Assembly (NCBI RefSeq): GCF_034259325.1
Contig: NZ_JAXIVS010000011.1
Span: 1 to 64,000 of the forward strand
DNA from: Hyalangium ruber
Lineage (GTDB): Bacteria > Myxococcota > Myxococcia > Myxococcales > Myxococcaceae
DNA length: 64,000 nucleotides
Direction: 5' to 3'
The translations under genes were made by a program, and so were the position numbers. Numbering within the stretch: the first letter of the stretch is position 1; every line of letters starts with the position of its first letter. Positions 38,065 to 46,782 of the stretch are shown here, one piece after another. The notes under the pieces are model-generated. The model ran no database searches. It was not told the origin of the DNA and saw only the letters and a program-made list of their open reading frames with translations.

Positions 38065-39534
38065 ATGAAGCGTTCTCGCCGATCCTTGCTGTTGTCGGGT
38101 GCCCTGGGGCTCACGGGCTGCCTGGTGCTGTCCGCCGCCGCGTGCAAGACCACCGACGCCACCACGCCTGCGCCGGAGGTTGGGGACTCCGCGCCGGCGA
38201 AGGGCCCCTTCGCCGCCCGCCGCTCCTTCGAACTCAACGCGGTCAACGCCAACCCCTTCGCTGACAACAACGGGCAGATTCCTCCCTCGTCCCAGTACAC
38301 GGGGCCGCTGTTCCAGCTCAGCCACAACTACCCCACCACCCAGAAGCCGCCGCCGGCCAACCCGCCGTGGATCCAGGCGCTGAAGGGCAAGCCCATCTCG
38401 AAGGACAACGCGATCGCCTACGTCAACGCGCTCAAGGACTACATCGCGGCTGACATGAAGACGCTGCTCTACAACTATCCCAGCTGGGATGCCGAGAAGG
38501 CGGGCTGGTACAACGAGCCCTGGCTGGCCTCCATTCGCGAGAGCATCCACGGCACCTACGTGGGCTCCGAGTTCCCCGCGAACACCTTCCCCAAGTCCGG
38601 GTTGAAAGTGCCCATGACGACGTACGTGCTCACCTATTACGACGAGCTCGCCGCGTACACGCTCGGGCAGGTATGGGGCCAGACGGCGCTGAACCCCACC
38701 ATCACCCCCACGTCCGGGCAGTTCCCCGAGGGCTCCATCGTCATCAAGGTGGCGCTGACCAGCGCCCTGGCCCAGGACTGGCCGGCGATGGAGGGCGCCT
38801 CGCTGTGGCCCGTCTACGTCACGCCTCCCAATGGGCCCTCGAGTGCACCGCCGCAGGTGATGAACACCTCGATCATGCAGTTCGACATCATCGTCAAGGA
38901 CTCGAAGACGGCGCCCAAGACGGGTTGGGTGTTCTCCACCCTCGTCTACGACAAGAGCGTCCCGGGTGACGCGTGGGCGAAGATGATCCCGCTCGGCGCC
39001 ATGTGGGGCGACGACCCCAACGTCAACTCGACGCAGAACCCGGGCGCGCCACTGTCGGAGACGGTCATCAACCCGGTGGCGCCGGTGTACTCGACCGAGA
39101 CGCTCGGCTGGGGCGGCCGGCTCTCGGGCCCGAACGATGGCGCCGTGGTGGCCCCGGCCTACTACAACGGCCAGCAGTATCCGGCTGTCGCGGCCTCGTC
39201 CTGTATGAGCTGCCACAGCGTGTCCGAGTGGCCGATGAAGACCTTCCTGCTCCCCAGCCCGACGAATCCGCCGAAGACCGTGGGTGACGCGCTCGTCATC
39301 GAGGTGCCGGGCTCGGAGGGCTGGATGAAGTGGTTCCAGGATCAGCCGGGCAATGTGCCGCTGGACCCTGGGACCGTGGCCTTCGACTTCGACATGGTCT
39401 TCACCTTCAAGTCGTTGCCGGCCTGGCAGCGAGCGATGCAGGGCAAGAGCTCCATGGGCGCCTTCGAGGCGGCGGATGCCATCCGGGGCGAGCCGGCCGT
39501 CAACCCGCTCGATCTCAAGTACAACGGGCAGTAG
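38065..39534 (+). CDS. Lipoprotein with a single c-type heme site, family not recognised
   Basis: 489 residues. Signal peptide with lipobox SAAAC. The protein is mostly not similar to anything I recognise; visible phrases include NPPWIQALKGKPISKDNA, IRESIHGTYVGSEFP, QTALNPTITPTSGQFPEG and MQFDIIVKDSKT. One heme c motif, CMSCH (SSCMSCHSVSEWPMK), sits about residue 378. A single CxxCH late in a large lipoprotein suggests an electron-transfer surface protein. The ribosome site AGGAAGG is about 12 bases from ATG, longer than usual. Confidence 0.75.
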   Translation: MKRSRRSLLLSGALGLTGCLVLSAAACKTTDATTPAPEVGDSAPAKGPFAARRSFELNAVNANPFADNNGQIPPSSQYTGPLFQLSHNYPTTQKPPPANPPWIQALKGKPISKDNAIAYVNALKDYIAADMKTLLYNYPSWDAEKAGWYNEPWLASIRESIHGTYVGSEFPANTFPKSGLKVPMTTYVLTYYDELAAYTLGQVWGQTALNPTITPTSGQFPEGSIVIKVALTSALAQDWPAMEGASLWPVYVTPPNGPSSAPPQVMNTSIMQFDIIVKDSKTAPKTGWVFSTLVYDKSVPGDAWAKMIPLGAMWGDDPNVNSTQNPGAPLSETVINPVAPVYSTETLGWGGRLSGPNDGAVVAPAYYNGQQYPAVAASSCMSCHSVSEWPMKTFLLPSPTNPPKTVGDALVIEVPGSEGWMKWFQDQPGNVPLDPGTVAFDFDMVFTFKSLPAWQRAMQGKSSMGAFEAADAIRGEPAVNPLDLKYNGQ

Positions 39535-39592
39535 CCTGCGGCTGAGAAGGCTGGACTCCCGCCCGCTCTCGATTCGAGGGCGGGCGGACTTG

Positions 39593-40510
39593 TTAGAAGA
39601 TGGAGAGGCCCGTGCGGGTGGTGAAGTGGTCCAACACCGCGAGCCCGGCCAGGGAGTTTCCGTGGCTGTCCAAGCCCGGGCTCCAGGTGGCGAGGGCCAT
39701 GCGGTTGGGGATGATGGCGAGGATGCCGCCGCCCACACCGCTCTTGCAGGGCAGGCCGACCCGGTAGGCGAACTCGCCCGCGGCGTCGTAGGTGCCGCAC
39801 GTGAGCATGATGGCGTTGATCTGCTTGGCCTGGCTGCGGGTGAGCAGCCGCTGCCCGTCCGGACAGAGGCCATGGTTGGCCAGGAACAGGCCCGCCTGCG
39901 CCAACTGCCGGCAGTTCATGCGGATGGAGCACTGCCGGAAGTAGTGCCGCAGGACTTCGTCGACCGGGTGGGTGAGGTTGCCGAACGACTTCATGAAGTG
40001 GGCGAGGGCGGCGTTGCGATCCCGGTGCTGCCACTCCGACTCGGCGATGTCCTCATCGACGGCCACCTGCGAAAGGCCGACCTGGGCCCGCAGGAACGTG
40101 AGCACCGTGCCGCAGGCGTCCCCGGTGAGGGACAGCAGGGCGTCCGTGACGACCAGGGCTCCGGCGTTGATGAAGGGGTTGCGTGGCAGGCCGCGCTCGT
40201 ACTCGAGCTGGACCAGGGAGTTGAAGGGGTTGCCGGACGGCTCCTTGCCCACGCGCCGCCAGAGGGCATCGCCCAGGCGGGAGAGGGTGAGCGCCAGGGC
40301 GAAGACCTTGGAGATGCTCTGGATGGAGAAGGTCTCCTGGTCGTCGCCGGTGCCGCACACCTCGCCTTCCAGGGTGGCCAGGGCCAGGCCGAAGCGCGAG
40401 GGGTCTGCCTGGGCCAGCAGCGGGATGTAGTCCGCCACGCGGCCCTGTCCCAGCAGCGGCCGGACTTCCGCCGCGAGTTCCGAGAGGAGGAGGGGATAGG
40501 GGGAGGGCAT
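39593..40510 (-). CDS. glsA: Glutaminase A
   Basis: 305 residues starting MPSPYPLLLSELA. It hydrolyses L-glutamine to glutamate and ammonia in the cytoplasm. The serine-dependent (beta-lactamase-fold) glutaminase signatures are present: FSIQSISKVFALAL with the Ser-x-x-Lys nucleophile motif, LPRNPFINAGALVV, NYF-like HYFRQCSIRMNCRQLA, and GLPCKSGVGGGILAI. Length is normal. A GGGAG ribosome site lies 7 bases upstream; a GTG just before the ATG is an alternative. Convergent with 38065-39534. Confidence 0.94.
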   Translation of the reverse strand: MPSPYPLLLSELAAEVRPLLGQGRVADYIPLLAQADPSRFGLALATLEGEVCGTGDDQETFSIQSISKVFALALTLSRLGDALWRRVGKEPSGNPFNSLVQLEYERGLPRNPFINAGALVVTDALLSLTGDACGTVLTFLRAQVGLSQVAVDEDIAESEWQHRDRNAALAHFMKSFGNLTHPVDEVLRHYFRQCSIRMNCRQLAQAGLFLANHGLCPDGQRLLTRSQAKQINAIMLTCGTYDAAGEFAYRVGLPCKSGVGGGILAIIPNRMALATWSPGLDSHGNSLAGLAVLDHFTTRTGLSIF

Positions 40511-40570
40511 CACGCGACTCCCAGATGAACAGCCACGGGATGCCCGTGACAAGCCCGTAGAGCACCCGAC

Positions 40571-41059
40571 TCACGCGTTCGGTCTGGCCTCAAAGGCGCG
40601 CTGGAGGGTCGCGACATCGAGTTTGCTCATCTTCATCATCGCCTGCATGGCGCGCCCCGCCGCCTCGCGGTCAGGTGCTCCCATCATTTCGGTGAGGGCC
40701 CGTGGGACGATCTGCCACGAGAGGCCGAAGCGGTCCTTGAGCCAGCCGCATGGCCCGGGCGAGCCGCCACCTTGAATCAGCGCGTCCCAGAGCCGGTCCA
40801 CCTCGGCCTGGTCCGCGCAGTCGATGGTGAAGGACACGGCCTCCGTGAAAGGGAACTTGGGGCCGCCGTTGAGACCCATGAACTGCTGCCCGGCGAGCGT
40901 GAACTCGACCGTCAGCACGGCTCCAGCGGGCGTGCTCGGATTGTCCGCGGGCGAGCGCATCACCCTGTCGATGCGGGAATCGGGAAGCAGCGAGACATAG
41001 AGTTTCGCGGCTTCCTCGGCCTGACCGTTGAACCAGAGGCAGGGGACGATCTTGGACAT
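40571..41059 (-). CDS. VOC-superfamily protein (PhnB / 3-demethylubiquinone methyltransferase-like)
   Basis: 162 residues starting MSKIVPCLWFNGQAEEAAKLYVS, with an AGGAG ribosome site 8 bases upstream. It is a typical PF06983 protein: a single beta-alpha-beta-beta-beta fold with GQQFMGLNGGPKF, AVSFTIDCADQAEVDRLWDAL, and DRFGLSWQIVP. Despite the family name, few members are proven methyltransferases; an unknown small-molecule binding or metal role is more likely. It lies just upstream of the glutaminase gene on the same strand (60-base gap). Confidence 0.9.
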   Translation of the reverse strand: MSKIVPCLWFNGQAEEAAKLYVSLLPDSRIDRVMRSPADNPSTPAGAVLTVEFTLAGQQFMGLNGGPKFPFTEAVSFTIDCADQAEVDRLWDALIQGGGSPGPCGWLKDRFGLSWQIVPRALTEMMGAPDREAAGRAMQAMMKMSKLDVATLQRAFEARPNA

Positions 41060-41172
41060 GGCTCTCACTCCTGGGTGTCGAGCAAGATGATGAGGCGCGG
41101 GGTGTCGAACGGCATGCCGCCCTCTGGGGCCCGGCCCCCGTTCGAGGGGCAGGGGAGCGGGCAGGGGCGCCG

Positions 41173-42186
41173 TCAGGTCTCCGCGACAGCCTCGGTGATG
41201 CTCATCGCTGTCGGAGTGGGAATGACCCTCGAGAGTCGGAGTCCTGCCTGAGCGAAGAGCTTCCCGAACTCCGCTTCCGTGCGCTCCCGGCCCGGCAGTG
41301 AGGCCAGCATCATGACGTCCAGCACCTTGCCCCCATGCGGGGCATTGCCTGGGGGGATGACCGTGTCGACGACGAGGACTCGCCCGCCCGGTGCCATGGC
41401 GCTTCGGCAGTTGCGCAGGATGCCGACGCAGACCTCATCGCTCCAGTCGTGGAGGATGCGCTTCAGGACATACACGTCCGCGCCCGCGGGCACTTCCTGG
41501 AAGAAGTCCCCCGTGGCGTGCTCGCAGCGATCCGCGAAGCCCGCTCTGGCGATTCGAGACTCCGCGAGCACATGGGCGTGGTCGAAGAGCACGCCCCGGA
41601 TCTTCGGAGAGGACTGGAGCACTTCGATGAGGAACCCCCCGTGTCCCCCGCCGATGTCCACGACCTTCTGGAAGGGGCTGAAGTCATAGCTGCGTGCGAT
41701 GGGGCCGTTCTCAAGGTCCGAGAGGCTGGACATCCCCCGGTGGAAGGTGGCTCCGGCCGCCGCGTCGCTCGCGAGGTAGTCGAAGAACGGCTTGCCGAAG
41801 ATGCGGTCGAAGGGTGTCTTTCCTGTTCGGATCGTGTCCGCTAGCTCTCCGGTCGGGGCCCAGAAGATGTTCTGGGTGAGCATCAGCACCGCGTCACGCA
41901 GCGAGCCCTGCGTCTGCGAGCGCAGCAACTCCGCGGCGGGCGTGAGGCCGAAGCGCCCTTCGGCGTCCTCGGTGAACACTCCCGCGCTCGCCAGCAGGCG
42001 GAGCGCCCGGTAGAGCGAGGAGGCGTCGGTGCCAAGCTCCTCCGAGAGGAGGGCGGCGCTCTTGGGGCCTTGTACCAGTCGATCGGCGACACCCAGCTCG
42101 GTCACCGCGGCGAGCGCGCCAGAGACGATGAAGCCAAAGCCGAGCTCCACGATGAGCTGAGCGGGATGGGGAGGAGTCGAAGTCAT
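41173..42186 (-). CDS. SAM-dependent O-methyltransferase (hydroxyneurosporene-methyltransferase type)
   Basis: 337 residues starting MTSTPPHPAQLIVELGFG. Residues about 10-100 form the dimerisation/winged-helix domain (LGVADRLVQGPKSAALLSEEL, RALRLLASAGVF). The AdoMet-binding loop is VVDIGGGHGGF (about residue 180), and RILHDWSDEV is the typical late motif of PF00891 methyltransferases. These methylate hydroxyls of secondary metabolites; substrate unknown. No biosynthetic partner genes are adjacent. Confidence 0.9.
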   Translation of the reverse strand: MTSTPPHPAQLIVELGFGFIVSGALAAVTELGVADRLVQGPKSAALLSEELGTDASSLYRALRLLASAGVFTEDAEGRFGLTPAAELLRSQTQGSLRDAVLMLTQNIFWAPTGELADTIRTGKTPFDRIFGKPFFDYLASDAAAGATFHRGMSSLSDLENGPIARSYDFSPFQKVVDIGGGHGGFLIEVLQSSPKIRGVLFDHAHVLAESRIARAGFADRCEHATGDFFQEVPAGADVYVLKRILHDWSDEVCVGILRNCRSAMAPGGRVLVVDTVIPPGNAPHGGKVLDVMMLASLPGRERTEAEFGKLFAQAGLRLSRVIPTPTAMSITEAVAET

Positions 42187-42321
42187 GGGTGCGCCCTCGA
42201 GGTGTGGAGTGACACGCACGGAGTGTACTCCCGCCGAGGCCCGGGTGCCGCGTTGCGCGGCGCACGGTGCCCTTCGCGGATTCGTCAGTCGGCCGCGTTC
42301 CATTGTCCGGCTCGCGAGGTC

Positions 42322-42411
42322 ACCGGAGTGATCTTCGGAAACTCCACCGAGCCCGAACACGAGCAGGCGCTGGGCGCGCTGACGCAAAGGTTGATGCAGG
42401 AGGATCCGTAG
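42322..42411 (+). pseudogene. Possible remnant: C-terminal coding fragment
   Basis: A short in-frame stretch with good codon use ends in VIFGNSTEPEHEQALGAL and LTQRLMQEDP then a stop. It lies in the 276-base gap between the methyltransferase and the 42463 lipoprotein. The upstream frame loses coding character, so it looks like the surviving end of a broken gene. It could also be chance. Confidence 0.25.
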
Positions 42412-42462
42412 GGGCCGATGTCCACCGGTCCATGGGGCGCAAGCCGTGGTAAGGGAGGCCGC

Positions 42463-42966
42463 ATGAGAACCTTCGTCCTCCTTCTGCCCTCGGTCCTCGC
42501 CCTTGCCACGGGATGTATCAGCGCGGAGTTCGTGCGGACCGATCCTCGCGTCACCCTTGCGCCGAAAGCGAGCCGGCCCCAGGTCTACATCGATCGATTG
42601 CCGGAGCGTTCATACCGTTCGGTAGGGATCATCGAGCTGACGATTCCCACCGGCTCGTCGCTCCAGGATGTCATGAATGCCGCAGGTGACGAAGGACAGC
42701 GCTCGGGATGCGATGTCGTCGTCGACCGCTCCATCCATCCTGTCCGGAGAGAGAGCGGACAGCGGGAGACGTCGACCTTCTGGAGGCATGCCCAGCACTC
42801 GCCCATCCCGCCGCCGCCGGCTGCTCCTCCTGTCGTCTACAACTCGCCGCCGCCCGGAAAACGCGAGTTCGTTTGCGGAATCTGGGAGGAGGCGGAGGCC
42901 CCCGCTCAGGGGCAGGCACCCTCAGCGGCTTCGCCTGGCCAGGCTGGAGTCGGGTTCACCGGGTAG
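42463..42966 (+). CDS. Small lipoprotein, unknown function
   Basis: 167 residues starting MRTFVLLLPSVLAL after AAGGGAGG; lipobox LATGC. Residues about 35-100 include VYIDRLPERSYRSVGIIELTI and QRSGCDVVVDRSIHP, a small alpha/beta domain seen in several uncharacterised myxobacterial lipoproteins. The C-terminal third is Pro/Ala-rich. The gene end overlaps the convergent gene at 42956-43528 by 11 bases. Confidence 0.75.
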   Translation: MRTFVLLLPSVLALATGCISAEFVRTDPRVTLAPKASRPQVYIDRLPERSYRSVGIIELTIPTGSSLQDVMNAAGDEGQRSGCDVVVDRSIHPVRRESGQRETSTFWRHAQHSPIPPPPAAPPVVYNSPPPGKREFVCGIWEEAEAPAQGQAPSAASPGQAGVGFTG

Positions 42967-43528
42967 CTGCCCGGCGTGCTCGCCAGGAGAGCAGAACGAG
43001 CTGGCCGGCGATGAGCAGCAGCACGGGCGGAAGCGCATGCGCGCCCGTGCTCGAGCAAGAGGACTCATTCGAGGAGCCCTTTGGCTTGAGCGGGAGCGGG
43101 GGGAGGTGGGCCTCGACGTACTTCACGTACTCGGCCGTGGGGGAGAACTCCTGGGTGTGGTGACACATCGAGGTCCACAGCACACCTCCCGAAGGGCGCG
43201 GGGCGGCAAAGACGATGTACTCGACGCCTTCCTGGAAGGGCATTCCACAGCCATCCGGGAAGGAGTCGCCCACGGCGAGCTCGGCTTCCGCGGGTCCCTT
43301 CCAGGCCGTGATGACCTCGAAGCGGACGACTCTCGGTACGGATGACCACTTACCAAAGGTGAACCTGCCGGTCCGGGTGATGGAGACGACGCGGCCGCGG
43401 AAGATGGCCTCCGAGCGTTGGACCACCTCCTCGGGCTTGTCTTGGATGTTGCACATGCAAGCCGAGGCACGCACGGGCATGAGCACCGCCAGGGCGAAGA
43501 GCAGCGGGAGGAGCCAACGAAGGTGCAT
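42956..43528 (-). CDS. Secreted TIMP/NTR-like protein with possible MYXO-CTERM tail
   Basis: 190 residues. A signal peptide is followed at once by ASACMCNIQDKPEEVVQRS. A Cys-x-Cys right after the signal peptide and the later AIFRGRVVSI, RVVRFEVITAWKG, CGMPFQEGVEYIVFA resemble the OB-fold NTR/TIMP domain, in which the first cysteine can contact a metalloprotease zinc. The last 35 residues are a Cys-Ser-rich spacer, a hydrophobic helix (PVLLLIAGQLVLLSW) and an Arg-rich end, the layout of the MYXO-CTERM sorting signal used by myxobacterial surface proteins. Both assignments are pattern-based. Confidence 0.7.
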   Translation of the reverse strand: MHLRWLLPLLFALAVLMPVRASACMCNIQDKPEEVVQRSEAIFRGRVVSITRTGRFTFGKWSSVPRVVRFEVITAWKGPAEAELAVGDSFPDGCGMPFQEGVEYIVFAAPRPSGGVLWTSMCHHTQEFSPTAEYVKYVEAHLPPLPLKPKGSSNESSCSSTGAHALPPVLLLIAGQLVLLSWRARRAATR

Positions 43529-43626
43529 GCGAGCCGCCGCGAGGCGCGGAGCAGCGCCCCTGGAAAGGTGTGCGGCCCGAAGTTATAGAGGACGGACATC
43601 CCTGAGAAGGCTCACCTCGATTGAAC

Positions 43627-44964
43627 ATGCGCTCCGGTATCCCCCCCGGCGCCCTGCACGCCTCCCGCTCCAGGGAAGTGGAGCTCGGGGTCGCTTCCGC
43701 ATCCCTCGCGACTCTTGCCGTGCATCGTCCTACCTCGCTGCTCTCCGAGCTGCTGGGGCTCGGCATGGGGGACCTGCTGCACGAGGTGACGCGAGCTGGA
43801 GCTGCCCAGGCTCCCGCGCACTTCAGTTACCCCGGCGTCCCGTTGGTGGAGCTGCGCCAGGCACGCCAGTGGACGCCGGACCGGGGCGGCATGTGCGGCG
43901 TCCAGGCCAACGCGCACACCATCACCACCTATCAGGCGCTCGACTTCCACATGGCGCGCTACCTCGGCGCTCCGCTGCTGTCGACCTGGGTGACCTTCGG
44001 CAAGTACGCCGCCCGTGAGGCGGGCTCGTGGATCCGCATCCTCGAGACGATGCTGAGCCTCAGCCACCTGGGGCCGGGCGGCGGGACGTACGCGCGGAGG
44101 CTGCGGCTGAGCCGCTCGCTGCTGGCGCTCGCGAGCCAGGACGGACTGCTGGCCGCGCTCACCAGCGTGGTCCAGGGGCTGCTGGACGGCTATCGGACGA
44201 GCACCGCCCTGCTGGCAGATGCCCACCGCCTGGCGAACCTGCTGCCCGAGTTCCGACAGAGAGGATGGGCGGCGCGCAACGGCCTCGTGGAGGGCAACAC
44301 CGAGATGTACCACCGCGTGGGGTTCGCCTTTGACGTCTTCCTGCGAGCCGAGGCCGCGGGGCGCAATGGCGTGGAGTCCCTCCAGGAAGTCATTTCCACC
44401 GGAGCGCTGGAGGATCCGCAGGGCTACCTCCAGGCGGGCTTCGCGCTCTACCGAGAGGCGCACCTGGTGGGCCTGCTGTCCCGCTCGCCGCGGGTGTCCC
44501 GTGGCCGCCAGCTCGTGCTCGAGTCCTGTCGTCGGCACCTCGTCCACGAGGGCAACCTGCTCATCGCCGTACAGGAGCAGGCGCTGGTGCTGCAGCGCCC
44601 CAGTGTCTTCACCCACCCGGTCCTCCACGCGCTGCTGGGCGCCGTGCGGCCGGGCCAGTTGCGGATGACGCTCACGCCGCTGCCGGGAGGGAAGGGCTAC
44701 GACCGATTCCCGATGCTGCCCGACGGAGGCAACTGGGCGGACTTCGCGACGCGGATGGGCGTTCGGGACGTCACGGACGAGCCGAACCGGCCCGCGTACA
44801 CCTTCTCCGTCGTCTTCCCCGGTACGCCGCCCTCCGAGGCGCGCCACTACGTGGTGGACACGAACCGGCGGGGCACCATCGTGGACCTCTTCACGCGCTA
44901 CCTCTGCGGGCCCGCGGGCGAGCAGCTCCAGCACGGGCGCCCCCGGGAGCTTCATCCCCTGTGA
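43627..44964 (+). CDS. Hypothetical protein, no recognised domain
   Basis: 445 residues, starting MRSGIPPGALHAS (a TTG two codons earlier is not needed). No signal peptide or membrane helix. The protein is Ala/Leu/Arg-rich and mostly helical (for example LSRSLLALASQDGLLAALTS, RLANLLPEFRQRGWAARNG). I recognise no motif or family. It is divergent from the TIMP-like gene and convergent with the SnoaL-like gene. Confidence 0.7.
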   Translation: MRSGIPPGALHASRSREVELGVASASLATLAVHRPTSLLSELLGLGMGDLLHEVTRAGAAQAPAHFSYPGVPLVELRQARQWTPDRGGMCGVQANAHTITTYQALDFHMARYLGAPLLSTWVTFGKYAAREAGSWIRILETMLSLSHLGPGGGTYARRLRLSRSLLALASQDGLLAALTSVVQGLLDGYRTSTALLADAHRLANLLPEFRQRGWAARNGLVEGNTEMYHRVGFAFDVFLRAEAAGRNGVESLQEVISTGALEDPQGYLQAGFALYREAHLVGLLSRSPRVSRGRQLVLESCRRHLVHEGNLLIAVQEQALVLQRPSVFTHPVLHALLGAVRPGQLRMTLTPLPGGKGYDRFPMLPDGGNWADFATRMGVRDVTDEPNRPAYTFSVVFPGTPPSEARHYVVDTNRRGTIVDLFTRYLCGPAGEQLQHGRPRELHPL

Positions 44965-44988
44965 GGCGGAGCGCCCTTTTTCTGCGGC

Positions 44989-45426
44989 TCACGTCACCCG
45001 GGTGAGCACGGCCCGGTAGAGCGAGGACAGCCCGGGCACCGCTGAGGCCAGACCGCCCGCGGTGTCGAAGTGGTCTCTCTGGTAGACGATGCGCCCCTCG
45101 CGCACCCTCAGGTGGCTGACCCCCTCCAGGGTGAGCTCCGGCCCGATGCGCGGCGCGAACTTCAGCCGCCAGGACGCGAAGATGCGACCGTCCTGTTCGG
45201 CCAGCTCCTCCACGGTGATGTCGAGCCGGCGCGCGCGGGCCAGGAAGCGCCGGTTGAGCTCGGCATAGGCGGCCACGCCCGAGACGCGCTGGAGCGGATC
45301 CTGGAACTGGATGTGCTCGTCGTAGAGGGAGAGGAATGCGGGCAGCGCCGGCTCGCGCTCGCGGAACAGCGTCTCGAGCGCCCGGCTCCAGCGTTGACCC
45401 AGCGTTCCTTCTTCGGACGGACTCAT
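44989..45426 (-). CDS. SnoaL / NTF2-like protein
   Basis: 145 residues starting MSPSEEGTLGQR. It shows the cone-shaped alpha+beta NTF2-like pattern: LPAFLSLYDEHIQFQDPL, AAYAELNRRFLARA, IFASWRLKF, LTLEGVSHLRVREGRIVYQRDHFD. These act as small isomerases, hydratases or ligand-binding proteins; activity cannot be assigned. Convergent with 43627-44964. Confidence 0.85.
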   Translation of the reverse strand: MSPSEEGTLGQRWSRALETLFREREPALPAFLSLYDEHIQFQDPLQRVSGVAAYAELNRRFLARARRLDITVEELAEQDGRIFASWRLKFAPRIGPELTLEGVSHLRVREGRIVYQRDHFDTAGGLASAVPGLSSLYRAVLTRVT

Positions 45427-45555
45427 GTGGCTCCTGGGCAGGGAGTGGAAGCCCCTGCGCGCGCGGCACCCTAGCACTCGCGGCCTTCTTCTCTGCTGCT
45501 GGTCCACCTTGGCGGAGGCTTGCCATACTGGCGTCTCCTGAAGAGGGGAGGGGAC

Positions 45556-46698
45556 ATGGGGCCCATCAAGTTGGATCGCCGTTCGCTGCTGACCGTGCTG
45601 GGAAGCGTCGCGGTGGGCGGCGCGGCGCGGGCCGCGGCCCCCGCTCGCCCGGCGGCCCGATCCGCCTACGAACGGGCCATCGTCATCAACGGCCAGGGAA
45701 GCGTCAGCGATCCGGACCCGAATGCGAAGCCAGATGACCCGCCCTCGAAGCGGATGTTCGACGAGGTGCGCGCCTCGGGCGTGACGGCCATCAGTACGAC
45801 CGTGGGTGAGGTCGGAAACGGGCCGGACCGCTACCTCCACGCGCTCGACTACCTCGCGCTCTACAGCAGCCTGGCCGCCAACAGCCCCGACCTGTTCATG
45901 ACCATCCTGCGTGGGAGCGATCTGGCGCTGGCCAAGCGGAACGGGCGGCTGGGGTTGATCTACAACCTGCAGGACACCACCGCGCTCGAGACCGATCTGT
46001 CACGCGTGCGCGCGCTGCGGCAGGCCGGCGTCCGCGTCATCCAGCTCACCTACAACAAGCGCAACCTGTGTGGTGACGGCGCGCTCGAAGCCGCGAACTC
46101 CGGGCTGAGCGACTTCGGTCATGAGGTCATCGCCGAGCTCGAAAAGAACAAGGTACAGCTCGACCTCAGCCACGGAGGCCAGAAGACCATCGCCGAGGCG
46201 ATCGCCGCCGCGAAGGTTCCGCCGACGATCTCCCATACGGGCTGTCGAGACCTCGTGGACAACCCCCGCAACGTCTACGACCGGGAGCTGCGCGCGCTCG
46301 CCGACAAGGGCGGGGTGGTCGGCATCTACTTCATGCCCTTCCTGCGGAACGGGGGCATGGCCACCTCCGAGGATGTGATTCGCCACCTGGAGCACGCGGT
46401 GAAGGTCTGCGGCGAGGACCACGTCGGCATCGGCACCGACGGCAAGCTCTCGGCCCTGGTCATGGACGACAAGGCCCGCGAGCGGCAGCGGAAGTTCTAC
46501 GAGACGCGCAAGGCCCAGGGGCTCGCCGCGCCGGGAGAGGCGGCCGACGTGTTCAACATCGTCGTCGACTACAACTCCCACCGCCGCTTTGAGAACCTGG
46601 CGAACGACCTGTCTCGGCGCGGCTGGCCCTGGTCCCGCATCGAGAAGATCCTGGGCAGCAACTTCGCCAGGGTGTTCACCCAGGCCTGGGGTGGATGA
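45556..46698 (+). CDS. Tat-exported M19-like membrane dipeptidase family protein
   Basis: 380 residues starting MGPIKLDRRSLLTV after GAGGGGAGGGG. The twin-arginine signal RRSLLTVLGSVAVGG predicts export as a folded protein. The M19 barrel is clear (LDLSHGGQKT, TISHTGCRDLVDNPRN, VGIGTDGKLS), but the first metal motif HxD is replaced by INGQGS and the bridging Glu position reads YNLQDTT. The first metal site may thus be changed or lost, and catalysis could differ from renal dipeptidase. A distant M19-like relative is at 28057-30114. Confidence 0.82.
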   Translation: MGPIKLDRRSLLTVLGSVAVGGAARAAAPARPAARSAYERAIVINGQGSVSDPDPNAKPDDPPSKRMFDEVRASGVTAISTTVGEVGNGPDRYLHALDYLALYSSLAANSPDLFMTILRGSDLALAKRNGRLGLIYNLQDTTALETDLSRVRALRQAGVRVIQLTYNKRNLCGDGALEAANSGLSDFGHEVIAELEKNKVQLDLSHGGQKTIAEAIAAAKVPPTISHTGCRDLVDNPRNVYDRELRALADKGGVVGIYFMPFLRNGGMATSEDVIRHLEHAVKVCGEDHVGIGTDGKLSALVMDDKARERQRKFYETRKAQGLAAPGEAADVFNIVVDYNSHRRFENLANDLSRRGWPWSRIEKILGSNFARVFTQAWGG

Positions 46699-46744
46699 GT
46701 TTCCACCCTCGGCGTGGCGGGCTCACCGAGCGGACAGTCGTATT

Positions 46745-46760
46745 TTGACAGCGTTGTCAA
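46745..46760. promoter_or_regulatory. LacI-type operator (autoregulation site)
   Basis: TTGACAGCGTTGTCAA, 6-bp inverted arms around GCGT, ends 22 bases before the LacI-family start. It shares the pattern TTGA-x-AGCG-xxx-TCAA with the site at 49484-49499. The likely ligand is the adjacent LacI protein. Confidence 0.65.
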
Positions 46761-46782
46761 GCCGATGTTATGAGCCCCACCC

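Noticed and set aside
40571-41059. Ubiquinone biosynthesis methyltransferase
   Set aside because: The PhnB-like fold lacks an AdoMet-binding motif; the old family name is misleading.
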